A stretch of 64,000 nucleotides of DNA. It comes from Symsagittifera roscoffensis (taxonomy: Eukaryota; Xenacoelomorpha; Acoela; Convolutidae). Both the position numbers and the translations under genes were made by a program. Of the stretch, positions 31,032-42,023 are shown in pieces (position 1 is the stretch's first letter; each line of letters starts with the position of its first letter). The stretch is from positions 72,911,465 through 72,975,464 of the forward strand of contig NC_087064.1 of NCBI RefSeq assembly GCF_963678635.1, read 5' to 3'. Under the pieces are notes generated by a model that worked only from the letters and a program-made list of their open reading frames with translations, did no database searches and had not been told where the DNA came from.

Positions 31032-31625
31032 GCCTCTAACTGGCTCAACGCCTTACCATTGAACATATATAACTTCAACCTGAATAAATCAGAACTCAGA
31101 GATGGTATTTACTTAAGATACGGATGGAAACCGACCAAAACCCCACTCACATGTGCATGCGGTGCTAATTTTAACTTGACACATGCGCTACACTGTGCAA
31201 AGGGCGGTAACACACACATAAGACACAATGAAATTAGAGACACATTCGCCAACCTTATGAGCGAGGTTTGCCATGACGCCGAGATTGAGTCGAAACTTCA
31301 GCCGTTGCAAGGCGAAAGCTTTGTCAACAATTCAACTACAACTGAAGATGAGGCACGACTTGACATTAAGGCAAACGGACTCTGGGGTTCACAATTTTAG
31401 CGCGCTTTCTTCGATGTGAAAAACTTTAACCCCCATGCCAAAAAATTGCGAAAACTGCATAAAGACGCATATAAATATCACGAAATGCTGAAGAACTCCA
31501 AATATCAGCAAAGTAAGCGTAGAGCAGAGTAGCTTTAAACGTAGAGCAGAGTAGCTTCTGCCCGGTGATTTTCGTATGCACCGGTGGCGCTGCTCCAACA
31601 GCCACGCGGACGATGCAATGATTAG
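31032..31625 (+). pseudogene. Restriction-like endonuclease end of non-LTR relic
   Basis: The open piece 31059-31400 has the Cys/His cluster TCACGANFNLTHALHCAKGG followed by RHNEIRDTFANLM and ARLDIKANG. After a TAG at 31398-31400 the frame goes on with AFFDVKNFNP, giving the PD-(D/E)XK-like series of the endonuclease that nicks the target. The C-terminus can be followed to about 31620 (FCPVIFVCTGGAAPTATRT), past a local 22-bp duplication (31518-31557) that breaks the frame. Confidence 0.75.
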
Positions 31626-32400
31626 CCGAAAACCAGACTACGAGGTCACTCCTAAAAGCAGGGCTTCTACTTACTTATCTCTATACTATTGCTTTTGTTC
31701 GGTGGATAAAATCATCATATCCGTCGATCAATCAACCTTTTTTCTCAACTCCTAGCTTTTATTATCTGAAAACGATCTTGCTGTTAATCTAAAAAACAAT
31801 TCAGGCCATTCCGGGAAGATAGAAGTTGTTAAAATACAGTTTTTTTTCTGATACCCTTCCGGATTCTTCAATCCAAACAAAGACCTGTTTTCTTCGCGAC
31901 CTGGACGGGTAGTAAAATCCTCCCATTAGCCCTCTTGATTTCCGGGAATTGCTCAGTAACAGTTGAAGCTTTACAATCGTTTTAAATTGGAGCGCTCTTC
32001 TACAAATATTGTCGACTGTATTCTTAATCTTCTTTTTTATCGCCCGTACGTCTGTTCTTCACTAGCGCAAATCGTCTGTCTGACCCTGGCATTTTCAGTT
32101 GCCACAAAAATCAGAATTGTAACGTGTCATACACATCCATATCGAAAATTTGAAGATTACTTCGTCAATCAAAATTGACCTCTCCAAATTCGTTCAATTG
32201 AAGGATTAACACTTTTAATGGTCCAAAACAGTCAATTTTCCAGCAAACTGCTAAAAATAAAATTTCGTTAATTACATGTATTTTCAGGTTTTTCTGTTCC
32301 AATGTCACATCCACGTACGCGTTGAAAGTTAGAGAAGCATGCAAAATTGACAAAGTTTTATTCGAAAAAAGATTAACTAAGCAAAAAATGAACATTACTG
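31626..32400. other. AT-rich spacer, no gene seen
   Basis: Only short frames without motifs occur here. No repeat of note. Confidence 0.4.
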
Positions 32401-33890
32401 AAACATTTCAATTTCATTGTAAAAAAATTAAGTGTCAGGGAAGAGTTAAGCGAAGATTCTAAAATCACTTCATTTGCTACTTGAATGAAAAATTTTTCAC
32501 TACTTGAATAAAAACTTGCCGCCAATATGCCAGTCGATCATGTGAAAGTGTTTTGAGATGTTCTTGATTGTTTTTTTTTGGTTTTTGTTTAAAAAAATTT
32601 CCGAATTGGCCTTGTCATGCTCGAGTTTCTCACAGGAACTAAAATACAAAAGCCGAGAATCAGAAAAGCCCAATAACAGTTGCGGGAATTTCGATAGACA
32701 ATCATTCGAGTGTCAATTTGCTATTCCTAATATGTCCGTACGTAAAAAATTTTGAGTTATCTCGTTCTTGATGGAGAGCATAGCAAGTGAATTAGAGAGT
32801 GTAGCAACTAAAGTGACCTTATGGTTCGAAACTACTTGAGTAACAAGATAAAAACTACTTGATCAAGTTTATAATACTACTTGAGTAATAATTGTGTACT
32901 TACCCTAAATTCGTTGAGTTACTACTGAACCATTTTTTCAATTTCATTGGAAAAAAAATTAAATGCCAGAGAGGAGTTACGTGAAGCTTCCAAATATGCA
33001 GTTTTTCACTACTTGAAATAAAAAATTTTACGAATTGAATGAAGATTTGCTACTACTATGCCAGTTGATCATATGAAAGAGTTTTGAGTTGTTCTTGATT
33101 GTTTTTTTTTTGGTTTTTGAATTTTATTTTACAATTTCTCGAATTGGTCTTATCACATTCTAGATTTTGGCGGCAACTAAAATACAAATGTCGAGAATCA
33201 GAAAAGCTGAATTAACAATTGCAGGAAAGTCGATAGAGAATAAGTCGACTGTCAAATTGCTATTCGCAATTTGTCCGTATGTAAAAACTTTGGTTTATCT
33301 CGTTCGTGATGGAGAGCATAGCAAGTGAATACGAGAATGCAGCAACTGAACTGACCAAATGGGTCAAAACTGCTTGAGCAACTTTATAATACTACTTGAG
33401 TAATAATTGTTTTACATACTTAAAACTTGTTGAATTGCTACTGAACCATTTTTTTCAACTTCATTGTAAGAAAATCAAGTGCCAGAGAGGAGTAACGCGA
33501 AGCTACCAAAAATACTTTTCGCTACTTGAATAAAAAATGTTCACTTCTTGAATGAAAATTTGCATCTAATCCGCCAGTCGATCATATCAAAGAGTTTTGA
33601 GCTGTTGTTGTTTGTTTTTTTTTGGTTTGTGGTTTTTGTTTTAGAAATTTTGGAGTTGGCCTTGTCGCGCTCAAAATTCCCGGGGCAAATAAAATACAAA
33701 AGTCAAGATTTACAAAAGCCAAATTATCGATTGCGGGAGAGTCGATAGAAAATCAGTCGAATATCAAATATTTATTCGCGATTTGTCCGTATGTAAGAAA
33801 ATTGAATAGACTGATCTCGTTCCCGATGGAGAGCATAGCAAGTGAATACGAGAGTGCAGCTACTGAATTGTTCTGCTACATCGTAATAAA
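32401..33890 (+). repeat. Three tandem LTR-like fragments (~520 bp period)
   Basis: Near 32528, 33059 and 33572 the same start-like sequence (tgccagtcgatcatatgaaa or a variant) recurs, so the spacing is 531 and 513 bp. Each copy also has gaattggccttgtcatgctc and a later gctattcgcaattt. These match the first ~250 bp of the LTRs of the giant element in order. They look like old, partial LTRs that were multiplied in tandem. The ends are approximate. Confidence 0.65.
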
Positions 33891-34999
33891 ATTGTAGCTA
33901 CATCGTAATAAAATTGTAAACATATTTCAGAAAATTCGTTCGGAAGCGCTCTCGGATACCAATTTGAGGGAACCACGGAAAAATTAAGAAAAATAGAGAA
34001 AAAAAAGGAAAAACAAAACAAACAACAGAAAAAACTAAGAAAATCCACAAAATAGTACGAAAAGACAGGAAACGAACAGTGTCATTGGATATTAATTCTT
34101 GTGAAACAAACAGTGGCATTCAAGCTAGTTACAAGGGAAGCCAGGAATTGGGACGACAAACACTAGAGTATGTTGCAAGAGTCAATCGGGTATTGTTAAC
34201 AACTCTTTTTAAACACAAGAAAAAAAAAGTTAAAAGTGACCAGTATCGGCTCCGGCCATCATTTTGAACTAAAAAATGTTTTTAATTGAGCAGAGCTTGG
34301 AAACAATTTCTACAAAATTTCTCGTTTGTACCCATTGCTTTTCAGAAGTTTTTTGCTCACACAAGGGTGTGGTTAAACTAAGCGAGGTGATTAAGGGGTG
34401 CTTAGATTAAGGGGTGTTGTTGCAAACTAAAAAAAAGGGAGGTCTTTTTGTTATAATTTTTTTGATTTAGAAATTTCATATCAACGGGTGACAGCGACGA
34501 GAGCAAGAGTAACAACGCAAAAAATCTGTAAGAGATCAAAATAAGATAGCTTGATCGATGGGGCGTAAATATTGCCGTTTAGGGTTAGCAGGACGAAAAT
34601 TTTTGTTTTATATAGTTTTATATACATCTTAAATTACCAATGAGTTTTCTCATTCTTAACACTTCTTGATAAGTGCGTATCAACTAGGTACTAGCCAAGC
34701 TTTTGAGACATGACAACTAGTATTCAGACATGGAATGATTTTTAGAATAGCAGAATTTACACCTGGTCGGTTTAGTCTACCAAACATCTTTTTACTCACA
34801 ACCTGTAAATATTAAACCAAAAGGAAATTATGAATTGGATTTTATTTGAAGTTTAGTTTTTTTGAGGAGCAGGGGGCACGGACAATTGTCTCAATTGATT
34901 AAAATTGAACACAGTTGTCAAAAGAGTTAAAACTTATTTTAGTTGATTTTGCTTGAGTACAGGGTAACCGAATCAATTATTCTAGAGGTGTTCTACTTT
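33891..34999. other. Decayed leader region of old relative
   Basis: AT-rich and without a credible ORF. By position between LTR-like and gag-like sequence it should correspond to the leader of the old element. Confidence 0.35.
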
Positions 35000-35260
35000 A
35001 GTCTTGGGAAGTTCAAACAACTATCCAACAGTTTTTGTCACGAGTCTTGAAGTTCAAACAGCTGCCGAAAAATTTTGTTCCGGAGTCCTGGGAAGTTCAA
35101 ACAACTGCTCATTGGTTCTGGTCTCGAGTCGTGGGAAGTTCAAACAACTGCCCAATGCTTTGGTCGTGAGAAGTTCAAACAACTGCCCAACATTTTTGTT
35201 ATTGGGAGGTACGCACAAAGTCCCATAATTTTTGGTCTTGAATCTTGAGAATTTCATAGA
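35000..35260. repeat. ~42-bp degenerate tandem repeat with core aagttcaaacaactg
   Basis: Copies of the core start near 35009, 35050, 35093, 35136 and 35171. Several carry agtcttgggaa just before it, which resembles the 14-bp core in the leader of copy B-C. The array occupies the corresponding place, upstream of gag. Confidence 0.7.
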
Positions 35261-35589
35261 ATTGCCCATGGTTCAATTTTCAGACTCCTAGGTAGTAAAG
35301 ATTTTTTAATTTAAATTTGTTAATTATAATAAAATTTCATCAAATTTAAATTTTAATTACCTGACTGACGGAGAGACAACTCTATTGACAAAGTATTTTC
35401 TAAACAACCAGGCATCCGTAGGTTGATCTCAAATACGGTATATTAGAAAATTTATAACTGTAGACATATCACTAAAAGGGGTCGGTATAAAAAATTTTTA
35501 CAGGAGTTTCAAATAGCAAAAAAAAACATAAATAGTGCAAAAGGTTAAGGAATTGGATAAATTGAAGAAAACAAGAAATTCAATGAGTA

Positions 35590-37770
35590 AAAGATGGAGA
35601 GTTATTCAACAAAAAAACCGTCGCCTTGAACTTAGCAGGCCATCGCAGACATCTCGTTCAAGAAAAAGAATATTTCAGTAGGCATGGTGAATACCAGAAG
35701 GACCAAGGGAACGACCAAAATGAAAAAAAAAGACTACTAGAGATTTTTTTGAGCAGGAGGCGATGTAAGCCCCAACGCAAGAGATTGTCCTGGAGACGCC
35801 GGACCACAGTATGGACAAGGGTGGCAAGGAGGTTGAAAAAATCGACATCAAGGCCAGCCAGAACCGAAAAAAGACAAAAGCATAAATCTTATGCGCAATA
35901 AGAGTAGACACCCAGATGAACAGCAAAACACCAAAAACAGTTGAAGATGGCACCTAAACCAAAAAAACGTCTTTCACGGAGAAAATCGAAAAAGCATTCA
36001 CAACAATGGTCGCCATGAAGCCATGAAAAAAGGAAGAGAATGCAGTTAAGATGAACAGGTGAAAAAGCTCTGGCCCAGTGTCGACCATAAGAATAGTTAT
36101 TACAGAACCTCATAAGGATTGCAAAAACACAGTGGAAAAACAACAATCTGAAGATCCCACAGCCACTGGATCTTCAGGACACCAGGTAATGATACAAACA
36201 ACAGAATTGATGCAAGGCTGGTCCAGATAGAGAGCAAAACCAAATGAGGCGAAGAGGAGAGAGAAAATTTGAAGAAAGAAAAAAGTACAAAAAAATCGAA
36301 GGACCTAAAAATGCCTAGTTGCAGCAAGAACAGCAGCGTAGAAGATGCTGAAAATAAGGGAGAAAGTGGAAGAGAATAAAGAAGAAGAGAAAAAGGGTCA
36401 AAAAAGGACATCAAAGAAATCAAAAAACATTGAGAAAAGGTGAACAGCCAACTGGAGAGTCTAGAGCCGAGGATAGAGAATGAGAACAGAGACCAAGCAG
36501 AGAACTCGTGTGCAATACAAACGAAAATGGTCGCACTCCTGAAGAAATCAATCACAATCGCAGCGAGAGAATCAGACAAAAGAGGAAAAACAGCAGGAAC
36601 GAGGTTACAAAATACGGAACAAAATCATGGACTAACTCGTTCACCAAAAAATAACGATAGTGCCATGTCATCAAATCACTATGTCACTCAAGCATCTTAA
36701 GGAAAGTATTGAAGAACTCCACAAGATAACACTGCACATACGACGCCAACACGACTGCAAAATGACCCAGTACTTGGGATAAGATCAACAGGACACTAGA
36801 GACATTCGTTGACAGAAACTCAGGACATAATGAAAGATGCGAGAAAAGCAAATCCAAGAAAATATTAATGCTTTCAAAAAACAACGCACCGACTCTTGGA
36901 GATATGAGGCCGAAATCAAGAGAGTACATGTTCATGAAACCGAAGAAAAACTTGTACTCAGCTGACCGCAACCTACAAGGAGGACACAGGCACCCAAAAA
37001 ATCATGGTGCAAACCGAGAGACAATTTGAAATAACGTCGTTCATGCGCTAAGTGAGAATCAACTGGCTGATCACCATGTATCAGACGGCACCCTGTACAG
37101 AGAAGGCATGAAGAGCTTGGGCTATTCCCCTGATGACGAAGACTTGAGTCAGATGAATGAGTTCTAACTCTATAGCGGCTTGATTACCGAGGTAGGGGCG
37201 AAGTGTTTCTTTTGCAACCAAGAGTACATCATCTTTTGCACTGTCTCTCCTTCATTTTGCAAGCCAATAACAAACCAAAATCTTCAGAAGCACAAACTAG
37301 CGAAAGCAGCGGTGCAAAACACGAGAAACAGGAAGACAGAAACACGGATCTGCTGAACAGATACAAGAAGAATGAAGAACTAACAACTTAATGATTAAAA
37401 GCGGTGCCCAGACCAGGAGAATGGCAAACAAAAACTTGAGAAACGCAGCACCAGATGAGATTAACAAAAAGAGCCAGGATCTAGCAACACAAGAATGCGA
37501 ACAAAAACAGAGTCAAGAGATCGAGAAAAAACAGATGAACAGGTTTCAGCACTGAGTAGAAAAGAACCAGAAGTGAGCGATGATCTAAAATGAGGAGCAG
37601 CTTCAATTTCAAAAAAATGATCACAGGAAAACCGTTTGGAAGTTTGAACATAGAAGCTAGAATCATCTCAATCATCACAATAGCAGAACACGAAGCGAAC
37701 ACAATACCGACCGCCCAAATTTTGGTGCACATAGATGTACACGCGGACGACTTGAAATCATTAAGTTTGT
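35590..37770 (+). pseudogene. Decayed gag and protease linker of an old relative
   Basis: Homology with copy B-C can be followed in order. MVNTR-type start near 35684 corresponds to 11004. VNSQLESLEPRIENENRDQA near 36437-36500 corresponds to 11716. The knuckle region lies near 37040-37230, where FFCNQE survives, and HIDVHADD near 37727-37750 corresponds to 13479. Indels and stops are everywhere, and capsid sequence is partly deleted (about 36700-36900). It shows that the gene order of the giant element is old in this genome. The sequence leaves the gag-pro pattern near 37770. Confidence 0.7.
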
Positions 37771-38226
37771 ACCAAAATGTACCAAATCAAGATCATGATT
37801 ATATGTACTTCAGTCGAAATGAACTGTTCAAAATTTTAACTTTTCTTGCAATGGTAGTATGTGTCGGGAAGAAATCGCCGGGGGGGGGGGGGGGGGGTTG
37901 TTGCTGACCTCAATGTATTAACAAAGGCTATTGAGTATCCGGTCAGCACTTTATGTAATAACATAGGGAAAAAATTTCCCACTGTATTAAGATAGGGAAA
38001 AGAATTGGTACGGTTTCAGTGTGATGTTAAGAAAATAGTAAGAAAACGGTATTTTTTGAAATTTGTGTTGAAATGTCTAGTTTTTTTCGCAAAAATTTTG
38101 GTGCTCGTTACCTAATCAGTAATTTTTATTGGTGTATTACGAGGGAATAGATTTTCCAGTTTATTATGATTGATTGTGGGTTTCAGATTTTCAGATCGTA
38201 AGATGGTAAGTTTCAGAAAAATTTTT
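37690..38226 (+). repeat. Left arm of large inverted repeat
   Basis: The reverse complement of 40748-41360 matches this arm, including the gag-pro fragment (HIDVHADD), the segment catgattatatgtacttcag, a poly-G tract (37879-37897), 'tattaacaaaggctattgag' and 'gtaagatggtaagtttcaga'. The left arm lacks ~55 bp found in the right arm. A direct partial copy of the inner part (38310-38460) follows it. Confidence 0.75.
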
Positions 38227-39231
38227 GGTGCAGATCTTACCATTTTTTAGGATAGTTTATTGATTTCTCTACAAATAAGGATTAAAAATTCATTGCATCA
38301 AGATAAGGAATAGGTTTCCCAATGTATTAAGATGGGGAATGGTAAGGTTTCAGTGTGATGTAAGCGACTGGTAAGAAAAACGTTGTTTTTTTTTAGTTTT
38401 TGTGTGGAAATGCCAAGTTTTTTCGCAAAAATCTCGGCAGGTGTTATTTAATTGGTGAGAAAAACGTGCAGATTGTGTAGTGAAGATACTATGTTTTTTT
38501 GATTTATGGAAATTAATGGTACGATGTGCAAAAACTTGACTTTTTATCGAAAAACTTGAAAGTTTTTCCAAAAAATTTCAAAACGCGAGAAAATTTGATA
38601 TAATTTGGGCTAACAACTATTTTACAATATGATCTAACTCTTCAGAACAGTGCTCTTTTCAGTTGTAACTATGCTGAAACCTACCGAAACCTCGAAAAAA
38701 AGTCCTGTTAATGGAAAAAACCTGCATGATTTCAAAGTTTTTGGAAAAAATTGCAAATTTTGAAACTTTTGGAAAAAATTGCAGAAAATCTGAAGGTTTT
38801 GGCTAATTTTTTGTTGCTTCTGGTCTAATTGAATAAACATACTTCCATACAGAATTTAAAATTAAGCTCAAATTGTATTTTAATTGAAATGATGTTGAGA
38901 CAATGATACAAAACTTTGAATAAAAATATGGACTTTTCCACAATTTTTTTCTCAAAATATTGAAATACTATTAAGTTTACCCGGTATTTTTACGTTGAGT
39001 CTATAAAATAATTTTTGTGTTGAGTTTTTGGAACGAGTTAAGAGCAGCTCCATCGATTATAGACCTTTGGAAGCAGAAATACGCAAGGGAACCTAGTTCC
39101 TAAGTTCTGCAATATCTAAAAACTTCTAAAAGAACACTTGTTAGAAAATTGATTTAGAAAAAAGAAGCAAATTGTAGAGGAGCGAAATTTATTAAGCAAA
39201 AACTCTATAATTTCATCTAATTTTTGAAGCA
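38227..39231. other. Interior of inverted repeat, left part
   Basis: AT-rich. It includes the direct partial copy of arm sequence (38310-38460). No open frame of note was found. Confidence 0.45.
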
Positions 39232-40613
39232 ATGGGTTGTTATTTCCATTTTTGCCCTTGTCAAGAAGCTAGACCAAGCCTAAATGATGATGATATCAAA
39301 CGAGAAATCAAGAAAAGAGAAAAGGATGAGCTTCAAAAAGGTTTTATTCCAGAAACAAGATACTTCAAAGAAAACAAATATGGGAGTGTAGTTGGTGGGA
39401 TCAATATAAAAACAACGTAGACGTAAGAAATCAAGTTCGAACTCATTTTCCTTTTAAAAGACCTCTTTCTGCCTATTCACTACTGCAAAACATTAGAAAT
39501 GAAAATGTTTGGCTATGCGCAATTTCATCTGAGTGTTTCAGATGATCCAAAAGCGATCTCACACCTACTTTCAAAAAAATTGATGTTACCAGAAACGCTA
39601 TTGGGGAATATATGAAGACATATATCGAAGAAAACGATTTGTGAAACAACTGCAACGAATATTGATATCAAGCTTCAATTTGACCAACAGAACACTTTTC
39701 ACTCCCTTTTTTAACTTTTACTTGGATCTTGGACTAAATTGTATTAATTCATCGATTTGTACAATACACACCGCGTAAAGTAATCAACAGTTTCGTTCAG
39801 TCTGTTGTTGATGCTAGGAGAGCCGCTGATGAAAATCCATTATCTAGTATGGTAGCCGAAACAATGAAACTGCTAAGAACTAGTTCCTGCGGCTATCAAA
39901 TAATGGACAGATCAAAACATACAATGACAAAATATCTTGGTACGAAAAAACCCATAAAGCTATCAATAACCAGTTCTTCAAGAGACTCAATGACTTAGCT
40001 ATAGATTTGTATGAAGTGGAACTTGTTAAATCTACTATAGAGCATCGTGAACTAATTATAGTAAGGTTTTTTATACCACAGTATGCCAAGTTGCGAATGA
40101 TGGAGCTGTAGTATAAATTTTCGATAAATTTTGCGACGTCAACAAACTTGAAGAACTCGAAATGGATACAGATTCCCTCTATTTGGCTTTGGCAGAAGAA
40201 GATTTAGATGAACGTGTCCTTCCCAGCAAGCGAGCAGAATGGATTGAAAAGCGAAGCAAGGACTGTCGAGACGACTTCAGAGCAGATGCGAAAAACAAAT
40301 TTTCCTCCGTACTTACTTTTCTAAACATAAGAAACATGACAAAAGAGAACCAAGATTATTCAAGGAGGAATTCAGATGCACCGAAATGCTATGCCTGCGT
40401 AGTAAAATTTATTGCTGTTACGATAGCAAAATTCAAAAGTATAAGTTTAGCAGTAAAGGACTGAACAAACGCGCGTTAGAACACTCTGGAAATGGCCCGA
40501 TGGTGAAGTATCGACAAGTACTGGATGAAGCAGTGAAGTCAACTAATAGAGGATTTAAAACGAGTAACCATGCAGTTGCAACTTATGAACAAACTTTGTT
40601 TACGATGCGGTAA
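39232..40613 (+). pseudogene. Family B DNA polymerase relic (Polinton-type)
   Basis: A first piece opens MGCYFHFCPCQEARPSLND (39232-39420). Later pieces in changing frames read VVDARRAADENP and SCGYQIMDRSKHTMTKYL (39800-39930), the latter corresponding to the Kx3NSxYG-type motif region. MDTDSLYLALAEEDLDE (40162 on) contains DTDS, the metal-binding motif C of B-family polymerases. The end is KFSSKGLNKRALEHSGNGPM and GFKTSNHAVATYEQT (to 40613). This is the C-terminal half of a protein-primed type polymerase as found in Polintons and related elements. Four or more frame breaks make it inactive. No integrase, ATPase or capsid gene was found nearby. Confidence 0.7.
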
Positions 40614-40747
40614 ATTAATACATTTTCTCTGTAATTAACTTTTTTCAATAATCCTTTTCAAACGCTGCGTTTGAGTTAAAAATTTTTTGTTTTCTGAATA
40701 AGAAAACGTTCATATCTTAAACATCCGCAAAATTGGCCGCCAAAAAT

Positions 40748-41360
40748 TGTTCTGAAACTTACCATCTTACCAACTCAAACTCTGAAACCTATAACCAATC
40801 TTAATACATTGAAAAATCTATTTCAACGTTATATACCAATGATATATATCAATTAGGTAATGCGCGCCGAAATTTTTGCGAAAAAAAATAAACATTCCCA
40901 CACAAAATCTAAAATACCGTTTTTTTACCTTTCTCTTACCATCACACTGAAAGCTTACCAATTCTATTCCCTATCTTAATACATTGGGAATTTTTTCCCT
41001 ATGTTATTACATAGAGTGCTGACCGGATACTCTATAGCCTTTGTTAATACATGGAGGTCAGCGATACCCCCCCGCCCCCATCCCGGCGATTTCTACCCGA
41101 AACAAACTACCATTGCGAGAAAAATCAAAATTTTGAACAGTTCATTTCGACTGAAGTACATATAATCATGATTTTGACTGAAACAGCTTCATATCATGCG
41201 CACTCACTACCACTCATTGGTAATTCACAAAAGTGAGCATTTTGGTACAAACTTAATGATTGCAAGTAGTGCGCGTGTACATCTATGTGCACCAAAATTT
41301 GGGCGGTCGGTTCACTCAGATTTCGTATCACTTCGTGTTTTTCTACTGAACTCGACTCAA
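40748..41360 (-). repeat. Right arm of large inverted repeat
   Basis: Inverted relative to 37690-38226. On the minus strand 41194-41385 reads EKHEVIRNLSEPTAQILVHI and then DVHAHYLQSLSLYQN, clearly related to the protease linker of the giant element (residues near 13430-13510). The C-rich tract at 41068-41085 corresponds to the poly-G of the left arm. A further copy lies at 61810-62440. Confidence 0.75.
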
Positions 41361-41532
41361 TTTCTACTTTACATATACTACTCACAATATAGCTCCGAAC
41401 AATTCAGTACTATTCATTCAAAAAAAAATAAAATATTTTGAAATGATCGTTGGATAAGAATGGAGTTTTTGTTTTTACTAAAGTTAACAAGTACTGAAAG
41501 GGTTCTGTTATATGTTTCTGCAAGAACCAGCC

Positions 41533-41646
41533 ATGTCTGAAATTGAAACCATAAAATCAAAGACATTGTACAGCAAGGACAGATATTCGAAATTTACACT
41601 CAAAGTGAAGAGCATTGGTCCAAATTGGTTTCTGAAGCCGTTTTGA
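41533..41646 (+). other. Small ORF conserved in both F blocks
   Basis: A 37-codon frame opening MSEIETIKSKTLYSKDRYSK is kept open in the second F block (62600-62713) with a few changes. The function is unknown and it may be chance. Confidence 0.25.
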
Positions 41647-41879
41647 AGGGCTGTAAAAAATTTGAGATGCATTAAGCAGATTTGCTAAACTCAATAAACT
41701 GATCGACTTGAAAACTATTTTGAGTCGACCACACCGCATTATAATATAAGTATGAAACTTAAATTGTTATCTGTATTTAATTTTAAAATAACAAGTTACT
41801 ACGTACGTGCTACCTTCGTAACAAAAGCATTTAACTTTTATATTGATGTTTTACATAACAAATAACATGAAGCAATAAA

Positions 41880-42023
41880 ATGAGCAATCGAGAGAACAAA
41901 ACAGCTCGTGACTCGAAGGATGCAACAAAAACTGGGGCTGGCACTTATGATGAGCACGAGAGACCAATTAGGTCACGTGATTCCAGTAGCCGAGAAGCTG
42001 GAGGTGGAACGACTGCAAGGTGA
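41880..42023 (+). CDS. Small ORF or first exon, hydrophilic (47 codons)
   Basis: ATG 41880 opens MSNRENKTARDSKDATKTGA, followed by a charged stretch ending GGGTTAR and TGA at 42021. The last codons contain CAAG|GTGAAA, a fair splice donor at 42019/42020, so this may be the first coding exon of a gene whose later exons lie in the tandem units. The second copy at 62967-63110 is identical at protein level as far as I can see, while flanking bases differ, which is mild support for coding. I do not recognise it. Confidence 0.4.
   Translation: MSNRENKTARDSKDATKTGAGTYDEHERPIRSRDSSSREAGGGTTAR

Larger units (their letters stand above)
28719..31625 (+). mobile_element. Decayed R2/CRE-type non-LTR retrotransposon
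   Basis: A PHD-like finger ORF, a reverse transcriptase with YADD, and a C-terminal Cys/His cluster with a restriction-like endonuclease follow in the order known for site-specific non-LTR elements. Many stops and frameshifts show that it is long dead. Its base composition is less AT-rich than the flanks. No poly(A) or tandem tail was found at the 3' end. Confidence 0.75.

Noticed and set aside
34079-34267. 62-codon ORF after the LTR-like fragments
   Set aside because: Lys-rich from an A run, no motif, in a decayed region.
35675-36579. Long minus-strand frames opposite the decayed gag
   Set aside because: They are complements of A/G-rich gag-like sequence and give Phe/Leu/Ser-rich shadows with no motif.
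37690-41360. A complete Polinton
   Set aside because: Only a broken polymerase half was found in 3.7 kb. No integrase, packaging ATPase, protease or capsid gene is present between the arms.
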